Below, one piece after another: positions 34,548 to 43,494 of a stretch of 64,000 bases of DNA (positions are counted from its first letter, which is position 1; each line of letters opens with the position of its first letter). Source of the DNA: Deltaproteobacteria bacterium (lineage in GTDB: Bacteria; Bdellovibrionota; Bdellovibrionia; Bdellovibrionales; JAMPXM01). The translations under genes were made by a program, and so were the position numbers. The notes beneath the pieces are model-generated. The model was given only the letters and a program-made list of their open reading frames with translations, ran no database searches and was not told where the DNA came from. The stretch spans positions 1 to 64,000 of the forward strand of contig JAFLCB010000006.1 of the NCBI GenBank assembly GCA_017302795.1. Direction: 5' to 3'.

Positions 34548-37500
34548 CTAGTTACTACCAAACTTCTTCATATATTCATCAAACAACGCCAAGATTCTGT
34601 CGCGATTCAGTGGATCTAGAGTTCCGCGATCAGATTCCTCATTCTCATCTGTCTCAGCTTCTTGCGACAATGCAGTTGATTCCCCAATTTGATTTTGGTC
34701 TTGGAAAATTGATTTAAAGTACGTCGACAGAATATGCGATAAATGGTCACGATTGAATGCACCACCAGTTGCAATTGAATAGGCGACGGCGACAAGCGCA
34801 TTTAGTTCTTCCGCAATCACGCCGCGCTCTGAAATACTAGTAGGTAATGCAGGTAGGTTCTTTGCGTCACTTGTTGCGTAAAGCTCTTTTAGGGCCTCTT
34901 TGCCGAGCAGTAGTGCCATTTTCTGCGCAACTTTAGGCATTAGTCTGCTGTTTGGCTTCACAACAAATATTTTTTCAACCTGCGGAATATTGCAGTTCAC
35001 CGCGCCGAATAGCCTCATATTTGCGTCTGCGACGAGTGAACCTAAGCATGCAAGTTGCCACAGTCTATTTTCGAAACTGCTAACCGGTGAAAGTATATAT
35101 GCTGAGTTGCCTAGAACTATTCCTGGGGGCACCATTGCAATCAAAAGAGTTCGTGCGTCGGTTGATCGTGCAACATTTCGCCAAGCGATTCGCCATTGTT
35201 TGTATACTGGAAGTCCGTTGACGCTACCCAGTGCCTCCGCGTCTTGCTCTTTCACATACAAACTGACATATGGTTTAAATCTTGGTCCCGCATTTTCGGG
35301 AATCGCAGCGAACTTAGTCTTTGTACCTTCGCCTTCAAAGGAAGCGTCCTCTTGTTGAAAGTAAGGCTTCCAAATATGAAAGTGACCGCCGCGCCAGACT
35401 GGGACGTATCCGACCTGGTGGGTAGTCATCTTCTTGACGATCTCTGGAAAATCGTTGCTGAGATGAAAGTCATTTTTACTTGATTGAACTTGTTTCGCCG
35501 GAATCCACTCGGCACATGTGTGGCCAGTCTTCGCAATAGCGGCGAGAAACTCAATGCACTTCTCTGATTTGACCTCAGGCAGTGCTAAGTCTTTTGCAAA
35601 GGACTCAACTTTTTTCCACGAAAGGGTAAGGAGTGCTGGTTTCTCGACTGGGATGCTGCCTACAGCTTTTAAATGTCTAGGACGATCTAGATTTAAGTAG
35701 TCGTCTGTATTTCGCATTCGAAATACAGCGTCCATCGACTCAGATTTCTTACCTGCCTCAAAAGTGCAGACACCAAAGGTGTAACTTGCATGTACGGACG
35801 AGAAGAACTTCTTACCAGCATTTTCAAAGCCAATTAGTCTGCTCCAACCTAGTTCGTCGCGCAATAACTTACGAATCTCAAACGAAGTGCCGTTAATCCA
35901 CAAAGACTGTGGCAAAAGCATTGAACAACGTTTGCCAGCAATTCGTTTCGCCTGTTCAGCAAACGGACGATAAAGGTCAGCTTCACGAGTAAGTGTCGAA
36001 TAGTCGCCGCTTTCTTTCAGAAATGTGCTGAACTGTCTGTCCTGGAGATATTGTTTCTCGTATTTAACGTCATTCGATATCAATCTAGCGGTGGTAAGAT
36101 CCTGTTTAACTTTTTCAGCGCTGAATCCTTTGGTGCCAGACAAAGGGTGATATCGGCCCCAAAAATCAGATTCGCCTACATCACTCAAATCCCAAGGCGG
36201 GTTCGCAACAACAATGTCTGGCTTTTTTCCATCTAAGAAGAGTTCTGGGAATTCAACTTCCCAATGAAAGAAACTATTTTGATATCCGATTCGAATTCCG
36301 GCTTTCAGCGCTTCGACTTCTGGACCAGGTTTTAGTGGTTTTTCATCTATTCCCAAAAGTCTTGAGACAATTCTGTAGTACACCGCTGGTGTTGGATAGT
36401 GCTTCATTTCAGCATGTGGCCAGAAGTACAGTGCAGTCGCCAAATCCCCAACAATCCGCATTTTTCTAAATGCTGGAAGCTTTTCGACTGACTTTGCAAA
36501 GTCCAAGTCTGTTTTGAGAAGCAGTGTTTGGGAATCTGTGGGCTCACGCAAAACATCGCCGAGCTGGTGACTGAATAACGCTTCCTGACGATTTACATCG
36601 ACAGATTTCCAGGACTCTTTAAGAAATTTCGATCGTTCCTTTGAAATGGATCTAATCTGCGATTCGGCGGCCATATTGAGTTTGGAAATCAATTGATCGC
36701 CAGGTGTCGATTCACTCCACAACCTTTTGATCGCTTTCAAAGACGCTGGGATTTCGCCAAGTTCCATTCTTTCGCGATTGGCTGGTGTTAAGATTGCGCT
36801 AAGCGGCTTCTCGCCGGGATTAATCCATCTTGGGATAGAACCTTTATCGTGCGCAAAAAACCAAGTGCCGACTATGGCATTGCCTGGACGAATCTTGTGA
36901 TTTAAAAATGGCAAGGGGAGTTCAGGCGTAGCGCATTCCTGCCAAAGAGCTGCACGTGCTAGTTCGACCGCGTCTGACTTTAAGTCGACACCGTAAACCA
37001 TCCGTTCAACCACTCTTCGTTTGCCGTGTTGAAGAAGTCTTCGCTTCTCGCGGTCTGGAAGGTTATCAAATGCAGATCGGGACTTAATGCGTTTTCCTTC
37101 TAGGAGTTCCGAAATGGCAACATATTCCCCTGCGATCTGCACAGCTTGCGCGACGATGCCTGCACTACCAATACTGGGCTCAAGAATGCTTAGTGAAAGG
37201 ATGTCTTCGGTTGCACCTTTCATTGCCAGAGGTTCAATAATGCCGCGAATTCCTTCGGCCGCAATTACTGCACCAAGTGCTGCGTTGGTGAAGTGCGACC
37301 CTGTTTGTGAACGAACAGATGATCTAGGATTCATTCGAAATCGAAGACTCTCATTTCCAAGTTCAGATTCTCTTTTCGCATTCGGGATGGAGAGCGCATC
37401 AGCGTCCCTTTTGGTCATATAAAAGGGTTCATCTTTGGCCTTTGCGCAAACCTTTACGCCTGGACCCTTTAAAATCTTAGGATCAAATTCAAGGAGCCAC

Positions 37501-38852
37501 TGGTAGATTTCACCTAAGTGATTCACTTGCAAAGATGAAAAGTCACAATATTCGTAAACCTTTACTCCTCCACGCTGCACTGGAACTCGCGAAATTTCGT
37601 CAATGACAAGCGCCATGATCGCGTCTGGAACTTTTAGGGTTGAAAGCGTGGGAATCTTTCTCGCTTCAAATAATTGACCGTTAAAGGGCGGGATTGAAAT
37701 GCCATTGACAGAATTCGAGCCCTTTCTGCAAAGGTCAAAGAGGTCGGTGATGCTATCCCAAATGAAGGTGGTTTCTTTAAGCCACGCTTGGTTCCGAATA
37801 AAGCTTAAATTAGCGGCGCGCTTTCGGACAAAATAGGTACTGTAAACGGGTAGTGCGCCACCACCTGAGGCCCATTTGGCTTCAACCTGAAATTGACCTT
37901 TAGCCTCTGCAGAGAAAAGAAAAAGCAGGCGATAGAGGTATCGCGAACACTCGACTCGAATTTGTTCCGCTGAGGTTGTGGGTCTCTCCGTGTTCGTTTC
38001 GGGTAGACGAGTGCGATTTGATTTTGTTTTCTTATTATTGAGTTCATCTACATTGACGCTATTTATAGCAGCAGTCGCAAGTAGCTCCATCGCATTCTTA
38101 AAGCGAGTTCTCAATTCTTCAATAGGGTAGGAATTGAACGATGTTCCCTTTGCCGTGTCGGCTGCCTTGAGCGGATTGTTCTCGATAGGAAGAAAGAATG
38201 CCGGCGAAAAAATTGCTGGCAAAACTACTTCGGCCCTATCGCGAGCGGCGGTGTTCTCTAAGACTCTATTGAAGTACACTGTGAATGACGCAAATGTCGT
38301 CCCTCGTCGCCGCCACCAAGTGACGCCACCTGGGAATGATTGGAGCACAAATGGATGTTCTTCATTTAGCAAAACCTCTAGTAAAGAATCTGGTGCTGAG
38401 TCGAATCGAATGAACTCATTCGGCGTTAACTTCCCGTTATCCAGTGCTAGTACATGCTCGCTATGTCGTGAGCTCATTATGACGATTGGTATGCGAATCG
38501 AATCAAGTGGGCCATCGTCACCAGGCGCACTAAAGTCAAACTCAAGTGCGGGCAGAGTAATGTCCTTTTTGTTGAATGAAATTGATATTGGCGACATTGC
38601 CTCTGATGGCCATGAGAGTGCGGCAAGCCATTCTTTTGTGATTGTGAAAGCCTCCTGTGGCTGACTCCACATTTCTTTGTTTGCGGACTTCCGCATGAGC
38701 GATGTCCAAGCACGCCGGTCGACCGTCACTTTTGTCGCAATCGCTTCCTTGAGGCTTTCGAACTTCTTTTGTCCCTTTTGGGTAAAAAGTTGATCGAGTA
38801 GGCCGGGTTCGAAGAATCGATCGTTTTCATATTCTGCAAATGTTCTTAGCAT
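34548..38852 (-). CDS. Large adenine-specific DNA methylase (DrmMI/PglX/Eco57I-like)
   Basis: The product is 1434 residues. SAM motif I is LEPSIGSAGI near residue 557. A VDLKSDAVELARAALW acidic loop follows, and the catalytic ANPPW of N6-adenine methylases is near 886. The first 500 residues are a helical scaffold and the last 350 resemble the target-recognition region of Eco57I/PglX enzymes, ending in an acidic tail. I see no PD-(D/E)XK nuclease motif, so it probably only methylates, marking self DNA. It lies 7 bp after the SNF2 helicase gene and 2 bp before the giant helicase gene, the drmD-drmMI-drmA order of class 1 DISARM. Confidence 0.85.
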   Translation of the reverse strand: MLRTFAEYENDRFFEPGLLDQLFTQKGQKKFESLKEAIATKVTVDRRAWTSLMRKSANKEMWSQPQEAFTITKEWLAALSWPSEAMSPISISFNKKDITLPALEFDFSAPGDDGPLDSIRIPIVIMSSRHSEHVLALDNGKLTPNEFIRFDSAPDSLLEVLLNEEHPFVLQSFPGGVTWWRRRGTTFASFTVYFNRVLENTAARDRAEVVLPAIFSPAFFLPIENNPLKAADTAKGTSFNSYPIEELRTRFKNAMELLATAAINSVNVDELNNKKTKSNRTRLPETNTERPTTSAEQIRVECSRYLYRLLFLFSAEAKGQFQVEAKWASGGGALPVYSTYFVRKRAANLSFIRNQAWLKETTFIWDSITDLFDLCRKGSNSVNGISIPPFNGQLFEARKIPTLSTLKVPDAIMALVIDEISRVPVQRGGVKVYEYCDFSSLQVNHLGEIYQWLLEFDPKILKGPGVKVCAKAKDEPFYMTKRDADALSIPNAKRESELGNESLRFRMNPRSSVRSQTGSHFTNAALGAVIAAEGIRGIIEPLAMKGATEDILSLSILEPSIGSAGIVAQAVQIAGEYVAISELLEGKRIKSRSAFDNLPDREKRRLLQHGKRRVVERMVYGVDLKSDAVELARAALWQECATPELPLPFLNHKIRPGNAIVGTWFFAHDKGSIPRWINPGEKPLSAILTPANRERMELGEIPASLKAIKRLWSESTPGDQLISKLNMAAESQIRSISKERSKFLKESWKSVDVNRQEALFSHQLGDVLREPTDSQTLLLKTDLDFAKSVEKLPAFRKMRIVGDLATALYFWPHAEMKHYPTPAVYYRIVSRLLGIDEKPLKPGPEVEALKAGIRIGYQNSFFHWEVEFPELFLDGKKPDIVVANPPWDLSDVGESDFWGRYHPLSGTKGFSAEKVKQDLTTARLISNDVKYEKQYLQDRQFSTFLKESGDYSTLTREADLYRPFAEQAKRIAGKRCSMLLPQSLWINGTSFEIRKLLRDELGWSRLIGFENAGKKFFSSVHASYTFGVCTFEAGKKSESMDAVFRMRNTDDYLNLDRPRHLKAVGSIPVEKPALLTLSWKKVESFAKDLALPEVKSEKCIEFLAAIAKTGHTCAEWIPAKQVQSSKNDFHLSNDFPEIVKKMTTHQVGYVPVWRGGHFHIWKPYFQQEDASFEGEGTKTKFAAIPENAGPRFKPYVSLYVKEQDAEALGSVNGLPVYKQWRIAWRNVARSTDARTLLIAMVPPGIVLGNSAYILSPVSSFENRLWQLACLGSLVADANMRLFGAVNCNIPQVEKIFVVKPNSRLMPKVAQKMALLLGKEALKELYATSDAKNLPALPTSISERGVIAEELNALVAVAYSIATGGAFNRDHLSHILSTYFKSIFQDQNQIGESTALSQEAETDENEESDRGTLDPLNRDRILALFDEYMKKFGSN

Positions 38853-38859
38853 CGGTGCC

Positions 38860-41490
38860 TCAATTCTCGTCTCGGACTATCACGCCAAGTATTTTGTCAT
38901 CGTGTTTCAGATTACTATTAAGTTTCTCATATCGATCGGTAACCCAATCACGGTGCGCGCGTCGAGGCGCTGCTCGAGTGATGTTCGTTCTGCCAAGTTC
39001 ATGTAGTTCTTCACTTAGTACCAATATCGCCGCATCTGCCGGTTGCGTTATCCAGTTAGTTTGTTTTTCAAATAGGTAGAGATTCAATCCAGCTTTTGAT
39101 CGCACAATGAACAGTACTTGCGGCTTCTGTGATTGAATATTAGAGAGAACTACATTTACCGATTCGCGGCTTTTTGTTTGCCAGTAGGTCGCTTGTTCAA
39201 GCTCGTCCCAAATTGCATGGGCCCATGAGAATACTTCGGTCGATTCAGTGTAGACGCAGTCTTCTTTTGTCTTGAGAGCAAGACTGATTTTCTTATCAGA
39301 TCGCTTTTGCTCTGGCCGAATTCGGCCCCAAATTTCGGCACCGGCGCTACCGACAATTTTTGTCGCAGCACTATTTGTTTCTATGGAAACTTCTGCGGTT
39401 CCGCTTTCGACCCAATATGTTTGGAGAATATTAAACAGTTTCGATTTTACGCGGGACAAGAGGTCGACATCTAGGTCAACTTCCTTTTGGGTAGCCCAGG
39501 ACAAACTCTTAATGCTCGCATTATCAGCGAAGTCATAGTCTTTTCCTTTAAACTTGCTCGTTAGTGAAACGTCGTATTGGTCCGGCGAAAGTGTGTCAGC
39601 TTTCTTTAGCGTTGAAGTAACTTTTGAAATCAAATCCATTTCACTTTGTTCATTGATAGCGAGCGCTTCAAGAACTGGGACTAGCGAGTTATTTAGTGCG
39701 TTGGCTTGCTGTACGAGAAAGCCGTATAGCCGTACAATCGATAATGTGTCAGAAAGTACACTTTGCGCCGACTTGGAGTCCTTGGATTTTGTCCATTTGA
39801 CTAGGCTATCTTCATACGGCGTTAAAAGATGAATTATCGGTTTATGCTCTTGCCCCATCCGGTCGATACGCCCGTTTCGTTGCTCTAGGCGATAGGGCCG
39901 AAATGGTAGATCGTAGTGAAGGAGCCGATGGCAATTGTGTTGAAGATCGACGCCTTCAGAAAGCGCATCTGTTGCGATGAGAATCGTTTTGTTTTGCGCC
40001 TTAAACTTTCTAAGTGACAGTTCAAGTTCCTCTCGATCAGCACCGGTCGCAACTAGGACCTTTCGATCAAAGCGACTTAATTCGTTAAATCTTTTTGCCA
40101 GGTACCTAGCAGTTGATTCGAATTCCGTGAAAATGATGAAGTTATCATTCTTAGGCACGTCAGTTTTAAGATAGTTAAGGAGCGTTTCAAATTTTGAATC
40201 TTGCTCTTCCAGTTCCTTTATAAGCTTCGATATTTTTTCTTTGTTCTTTGCTCCGGCAGGTGTTTCTAAAAATGAAGACACCATCCCGTCATCTGAGATG
40301 TCGTCTTCTCGGTCATCAACACCCTTAAGATTTAACGTGTCGGAAAGTGCTTGGGGGGATGACATGAAGCGCTTTAAAAGCACTATTCGGAGCAGTTCTC
40401 GCGGGGATTGTTTGTCTTCAGTTGAAATCGCTTCGACGAGCTTATCGATTTCATTTGCGATGTTTTCCCAGTTTTTGTGTGGGTGAAATCTCATAAATTT
40501 TGGTTCTGGCGCGAGCGCGGCACTTGCGTGTGATAAATCTCGTCTTAACCGACGAATCACGATTGGCTTTGCTGGCTTCGGTAATAGCGGATTTTCTGTT
40601 TTTAGCAGATCGATTAGTGATTGAAACGACGCAGGATTTCCGTCATGGGGAGTGGCCGACATGATTACTAGGCCTTTTGTGCTTTGCGCGAGCTCCCTTG
40701 CGAGTCGCGCACGCATCGCAACCCCTGACGGAGCATCACTTCTGTCGGCTACCCGATGGCACTCGTCTATAATTACTAAATCCCAGGGTGATTCTTTTAG
40801 TCTGGAACGAATGAACGGCTGTTTGGCCCAGTCTAAACTCACTACGACTCTGTCGAGTAGTGTGAACGGGTTTTCATTTGCGTTGAGTTGCATTGATCCG
40901 TAAACGTTTGCGAGATTGTCGCCGTCTATTGCAGAAAACGATAGCCCGAATCGCTGATTAAGTTCGGGCATCCATTTTTTGTTTATAAGCTGAGCCGGGC
41001 AAACAATAAGCACCCGTTTGGCCATTGAGCGAGCAAGAAACTCGTTTATTATCACTGCGGCTTCGGTGGTTTTTCCAAGACCGACGTCGTCGGCAATCAT
41101 AAGTCGCGGATGTTTTTGTTCGAGTGCGAAGTGAAGTGGAACGAGCTGTCGATCGATTTCCTGTATCTTGACCGCAGTCGACCAAAGAAGACGGTCTTTT
41201 TTAGCCCAAGAGGGAAATCGCAAGAAAGGCAGAATGGCAAGCCGAAGAGTTGTTGGGTCCCATGAGGCGCGTTCGTCGTCTGAAGGGAAAATTAGGGCCT
41301 GATTGTTCTCGATTACTTCAATCGAACTTTCAGGTGTAAGGGCGCGAGCAATTTTCACTCGGCCGATGGCCTTCTGCTGAATAGGGTCATGCGGTAAAAG
41401 TTCGAGATGAGTTTTACTAATCTCTTCAACAATCCAATTAAGGCTGCGCCAGTTAACGAGTGAACCTACTGCTAAATCTTTCGCGGCCAC
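38860..41490 (-). CDS. SNF2-family helicase (DrmD-like)
   Basis: The product is 876 residues. The start is GTG 41490 after GGAGG. About 80 N-terminal residues precede the core: Walker A IADDVGLGKTTE (Lys140), Walker B IIDECH (242-245), MSATPHDG, EGVDLQHNCHRL and RLEQRNGRIDRMGQ. The C-terminal 250 residues resemble the accessory domain of RapA/HepA-like proteins. In class 1 DISARM the first gene, drmD, encodes such an SNF2 helicase. It may translocate on incoming DNA. Confidence 0.87.
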   Translation of the reverse strand: MAAKDLAVGSLVNWRSLNWIVEEISKTHLELLPHDPIQQKAIGRVKIARALTPESSIEVIENNQALIFPSDDERASWDPTTLRLAILPFLRFPSWAKKDRLLWSTAVKIQEIDRQLVPLHFALEQKHPRLMIADDVGLGKTTEAAVIINEFLARSMAKRVLIVCPAQLINKKWMPELNQRFGLSFSAIDGDNLANVYGSMQLNANENPFTLLDRVVVSLDWAKQPFIRSRLKESPWDLVIIDECHRVADRSDAPSGVAMRARLARELAQSTKGLVIMSATPHDGNPASFQSLIDLLKTENPLLPKPAKPIVIRRLRRDLSHASAALAPEPKFMRFHPHKNWENIANEIDKLVEAISTEDKQSPRELLRIVLLKRFMSSPQALSDTLNLKGVDDREDDISDDGMVSSFLETPAGAKNKEKISKLIKELEEQDSKFETLLNYLKTDVPKNDNFIIFTEFESTARYLAKRFNELSRFDRKVLVATGADREELELSLRKFKAQNKTILIATDALSEGVDLQHNCHRLLHYDLPFRPYRLEQRNGRIDRMGQEHKPIIHLLTPYEDSLVKWTKSKDSKSAQSVLSDTLSIVRLYGFLVQQANALNNSLVPVLEALAINEQSEMDLISKVTSTLKKADTLSPDQYDVSLTSKFKGKDYDFADNASIKSLSWATQKEVDLDVDLLSRVKSKLFNILQTYWVESGTAEVSIETNSAATKIVGSAGAEIWGRIRPEQKRSDKKISLALKTKEDCVYTESTEVFSWAHAIWDELEQATYWQTKSRESVNVVLSNIQSQKPQVLFIVRSKAGLNLYLFEKQTNWITQPADAAILVLSEELHELGRTNITRAAPRRAHRDWVTDRYEKLNSNLKHDDKILGVIVRDEN

Positions 41491-41685
41491 ACATCCTCCG
41501 TGATGTTCGGTGCTATTTGACTAAATCGCTCGTAATGCTAAAAAATGTACAATCTTAATATCGGCATTATCAGAATGAGATCCACAGACGTTGGCCCAGT
41601 TGGGTGATTGCAGTCTTAGTTCTATTTGTTTGGCGGGGCTAGGTCGCGGTGTTCGGGACTTCCGCAAGAATCGGATCAAGTCTTT

Positions 41686-41925
41686 TCAAGGCACGAACGT
41701 TTTAATCTTTATGAATAGATCTATTCCAAAACCGGCTGATATGGCAAATAGCCCAAATTTAAATTTAAGTGGGCACTTTAACATAGCGACAGCTCGAAAA
41801 TTCCCATTCTCGTCGTCGGCGCCGGCAATACCATCACCCATCGGGCCAATGGAAATCGCGATTGCGAGTGAGCCAGCGAATGTAAGAATAGAGCTCAACA
41901 TGCCTAAACCTGAAATGAGTGTCAT
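41686..41925 (-). CDS. Small two-helix membrane protein
   Basis: The product is 79 residues. AGGAG lies about ten bases before the ATG at 41925. Two hydrophobic segments (LISGLGMLSSILTFAGSLAI and KFGLFAISAGFGIDLFI) flank a polar loop with Asp and Glu. I recognise no family. It lies in the gap between the 152-residue membrane protein and the SNF2 helicase on the same strand. A plus-strand open frame over the same bases looks less like protein. Real but not certain. Confidence 0.5.
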   Translation of the reverse strand: MTLISGLGMLSSILTFAGSLAIAISIGPMGDGIAGADDENGNFRAVAMLKCPLKFKFGLFAISAGFGIDLFIKIKTFVP

Positions 41926-42066
41926 TTACATCGCTCCTACACATGAAAAAGAAGGATTCAGTTTAATACCATTTGTGGATTGCGAGTCGAGTAGCGGGAA
42001 AGGATTCGATTGAATTTTTGTATTGAGTTCGACTCTGGACTCAGCTTACTGCGATAAACGGATAAG

Positions 42067-42525
42067 CTATCCAGTCTTAGCTTTGAATGCGCGGATTGTT
42101 TTTGAAATGGCTTTGCTACTTACTTGCGGTACGCCACTCGCTGCGAGATAGGTGTCAGCGGCGACTTTTACCAGCGGAGCGATGATTTCAGATTTTAGCT
42201 GTCTGATCTTTTCATAGCTGAATTCTTCGACGATCTGTTCGGACATCACAAACTGCTCGCCAACAGGGATGCCAGAAACAAACACCTGTCCCTTCACGGT
42301 AAAGCGCTTCGAGTTCTTAACAGCGCCGAGATGGTCTTCGATGTAGTCAAAGTATCGAATTTCAACGATCGGGCCAGTCGGTGCTTGTGGAAGGTTTACT
42401 CCACCGTCAGCTCTGTCTGTTGATTCGATTTGCTTAGATGCGCTTCGCACATTGAGCGCAATCCAGGCTAGCAGGCCCGCATTTAATAGAAGTGTAAGTG
42501 TGATTGCGATGTGTCCAAGTTCCAT
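42067..42525 (-). CDS. Single-pass membrane protein of unknown function
   Basis: The product is 152 residues. One N-terminal transmembrane helix (about 5-27, HIAITLTLLLNAGLLAWIAL) is followed by a soluble domain with strands (IVEIRYFDYIED, FTVKGQVFVSGIPV) and C-terminal helices. No signal cleavage site is evident. It lies between the nuclease and the small membrane protein in the putative defence operon, 28 bp after the nuclease gene. It may tether the system to the membrane; nothing shows this directly. Confidence 0.6.
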   Translation of the reverse strand: MELGHIAITLTLLLNAGLLAWIALNVRSASKQIESTDRADGGVNLPQAPTGPIVEIRYFDYIEDHLGAVKNSKRFTVKGQVFVSGIPVGEQFVMSEQIVEEFSYEKIRQLKSEIIAPLVKVAADTYLAASGVPQVSSKAISKTIRAFKAKTG

Positions 42526-42553
42526 ATGTTCAGTCCGATCTTGGTACTCGTTT

Positions 42554-43483
42554 TTAGGCCACTTTGCTGAGCTTGAAACTGACTTGATATCTGAAAAACT
42601 CTATGTCACGTGCGACTTTCAATGCTCGGCGGATATTGATGTCATCCTCCATCGCTATTATTACGCCACGGACTTTCTGATCTGGCTCAGCAAGTTCCTC
42701 AAGAACATATCCCATGTAGCGCTGTACCTGGCCAACTACAGCGTCGTTAGTTCGGCCTTTTTTTAGTTCGACGACGAGAAGTTCCTTTTTATCCTTGCTG
42801 ATCGCAAGAATGTCGATCCAGCCGTTGTCGACGCGATACTGCTTTCCGACGACCTCGCCATCTTCTTCGTATATGTCATATTTTTTGCTAAGGTCTGTTT
42901 GATTCCAATTTTCAACGAGAAAGTCTTCTAAGTGTTTTTCAAGTACAAACTCAGACGGGCTCTCGATTTCCGGACTGCTGGTTGTCACAATCGGTGCAGA
43001 CTGACCGCCAATAAGACGGTCAATTTCCTCTGCATATCGCGTGATATCGCAGACTGTGCCAATCGCGCCCGTTGAGTTGCGCAAAGGTTCGCTCATAGAT
43101 TTTCTGTCTACAGGGTTAGGGAACCACTTTACGAGTCTGCGGTGAGGAAGCGTCTTGCCAGGGTGGTAACTGTATTCAGATATGATTTCGCCAACCATAT
43201 ATTGGCCTTCACCATTTGGTGAAAGCACAATCGAACCTTTTGGTAAGCCCTTCGCGATTGTCCATAATGCCGCGCAAGCGAGACCAGCGGTAACTTTGCT
43301 CTTTTCTGGATGTTCTTTGAGGTAATTTGGAATATTGTCGCGGTTGAAGTCCCGCCATTCTTCTGGAAGTTTGCCCGACAGATTTATTGCTGAAAGAAAG
43401 TCGGTACCTATAAAGCCACCTTCCAGGCATTCTTCGGCGTAAATTGACTTACGGCCCAGCATTACTCGGTTGTAGCTTTTCAT
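42554..43483 (-). CDS. PD-(D/E)XK nuclease-fold protein (NucS/DUF91-like C-terminus)
   Basis: The product is 309 residues. AAGGACACC precedes the start. The C-terminal domain contains GWIDILAI with Asp224, LLVVELKKG with Glu239 and Lys241, and Gln252 in GQVQRYMGYV: a complete D-ExK-Q set like NucS/DUF91 and Mrr-type nucleases. The N-terminal 140 residues have a beta-rich domain (KGSIVLSPNGEGQYMVGEI) that could be an EVE- or PUA-like reader of modified DNA. It is 11 bp downstream of the WYL regulator gene. It may be the effector nuclease missing from the DISARM-like part. Confidence 0.75.
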   Translation of the reverse strand: MKSYNRVMLGRKSIYAEECLEGGFIGTDFLSAINLSGKLPEEWRDFNRDNIPNYLKEHPEKSKVTAGLACAALWTIAKGLPKGSIVLSPNGEGQYMVGEIISEYSYHPGKTLPHRRLVKWFPNPVDRKSMSEPLRNSTGAIGTVCDITRYAEEIDRLIGGQSAPIVTTSSPEIESPSEFVLEKHLEDFLVENWNQTDLSKKYDIYEEDGEVVGKQYRVDNGWIDILAISKDKKELLVVELKKGRTNDAVVGQVQRYMGYVLEELAEPDQKVRGVIIAMEDDINIRRALKVARDIEFFRYQVSFKLSKVA

Positions 43484-43494
43484 ATTGGTGTCCT

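Noticed and set aside
29059-41490. BREX system
   Set aside because: The methylase resembles PglX and the helicase BrxHII, but no BrxC, PglZ, BrxA or BrxB is present, so DISARM/Druantia-like is the better description.
41591-42013. 140-residue plus-strand open frame in the gap upstream of the SNF2 helicase
   Set aside because: Its translation has low-complexity Ser/Pro/Ala character, and it lies opposite a minus-strand frame with a ribosome binding site and two clear membrane helices.
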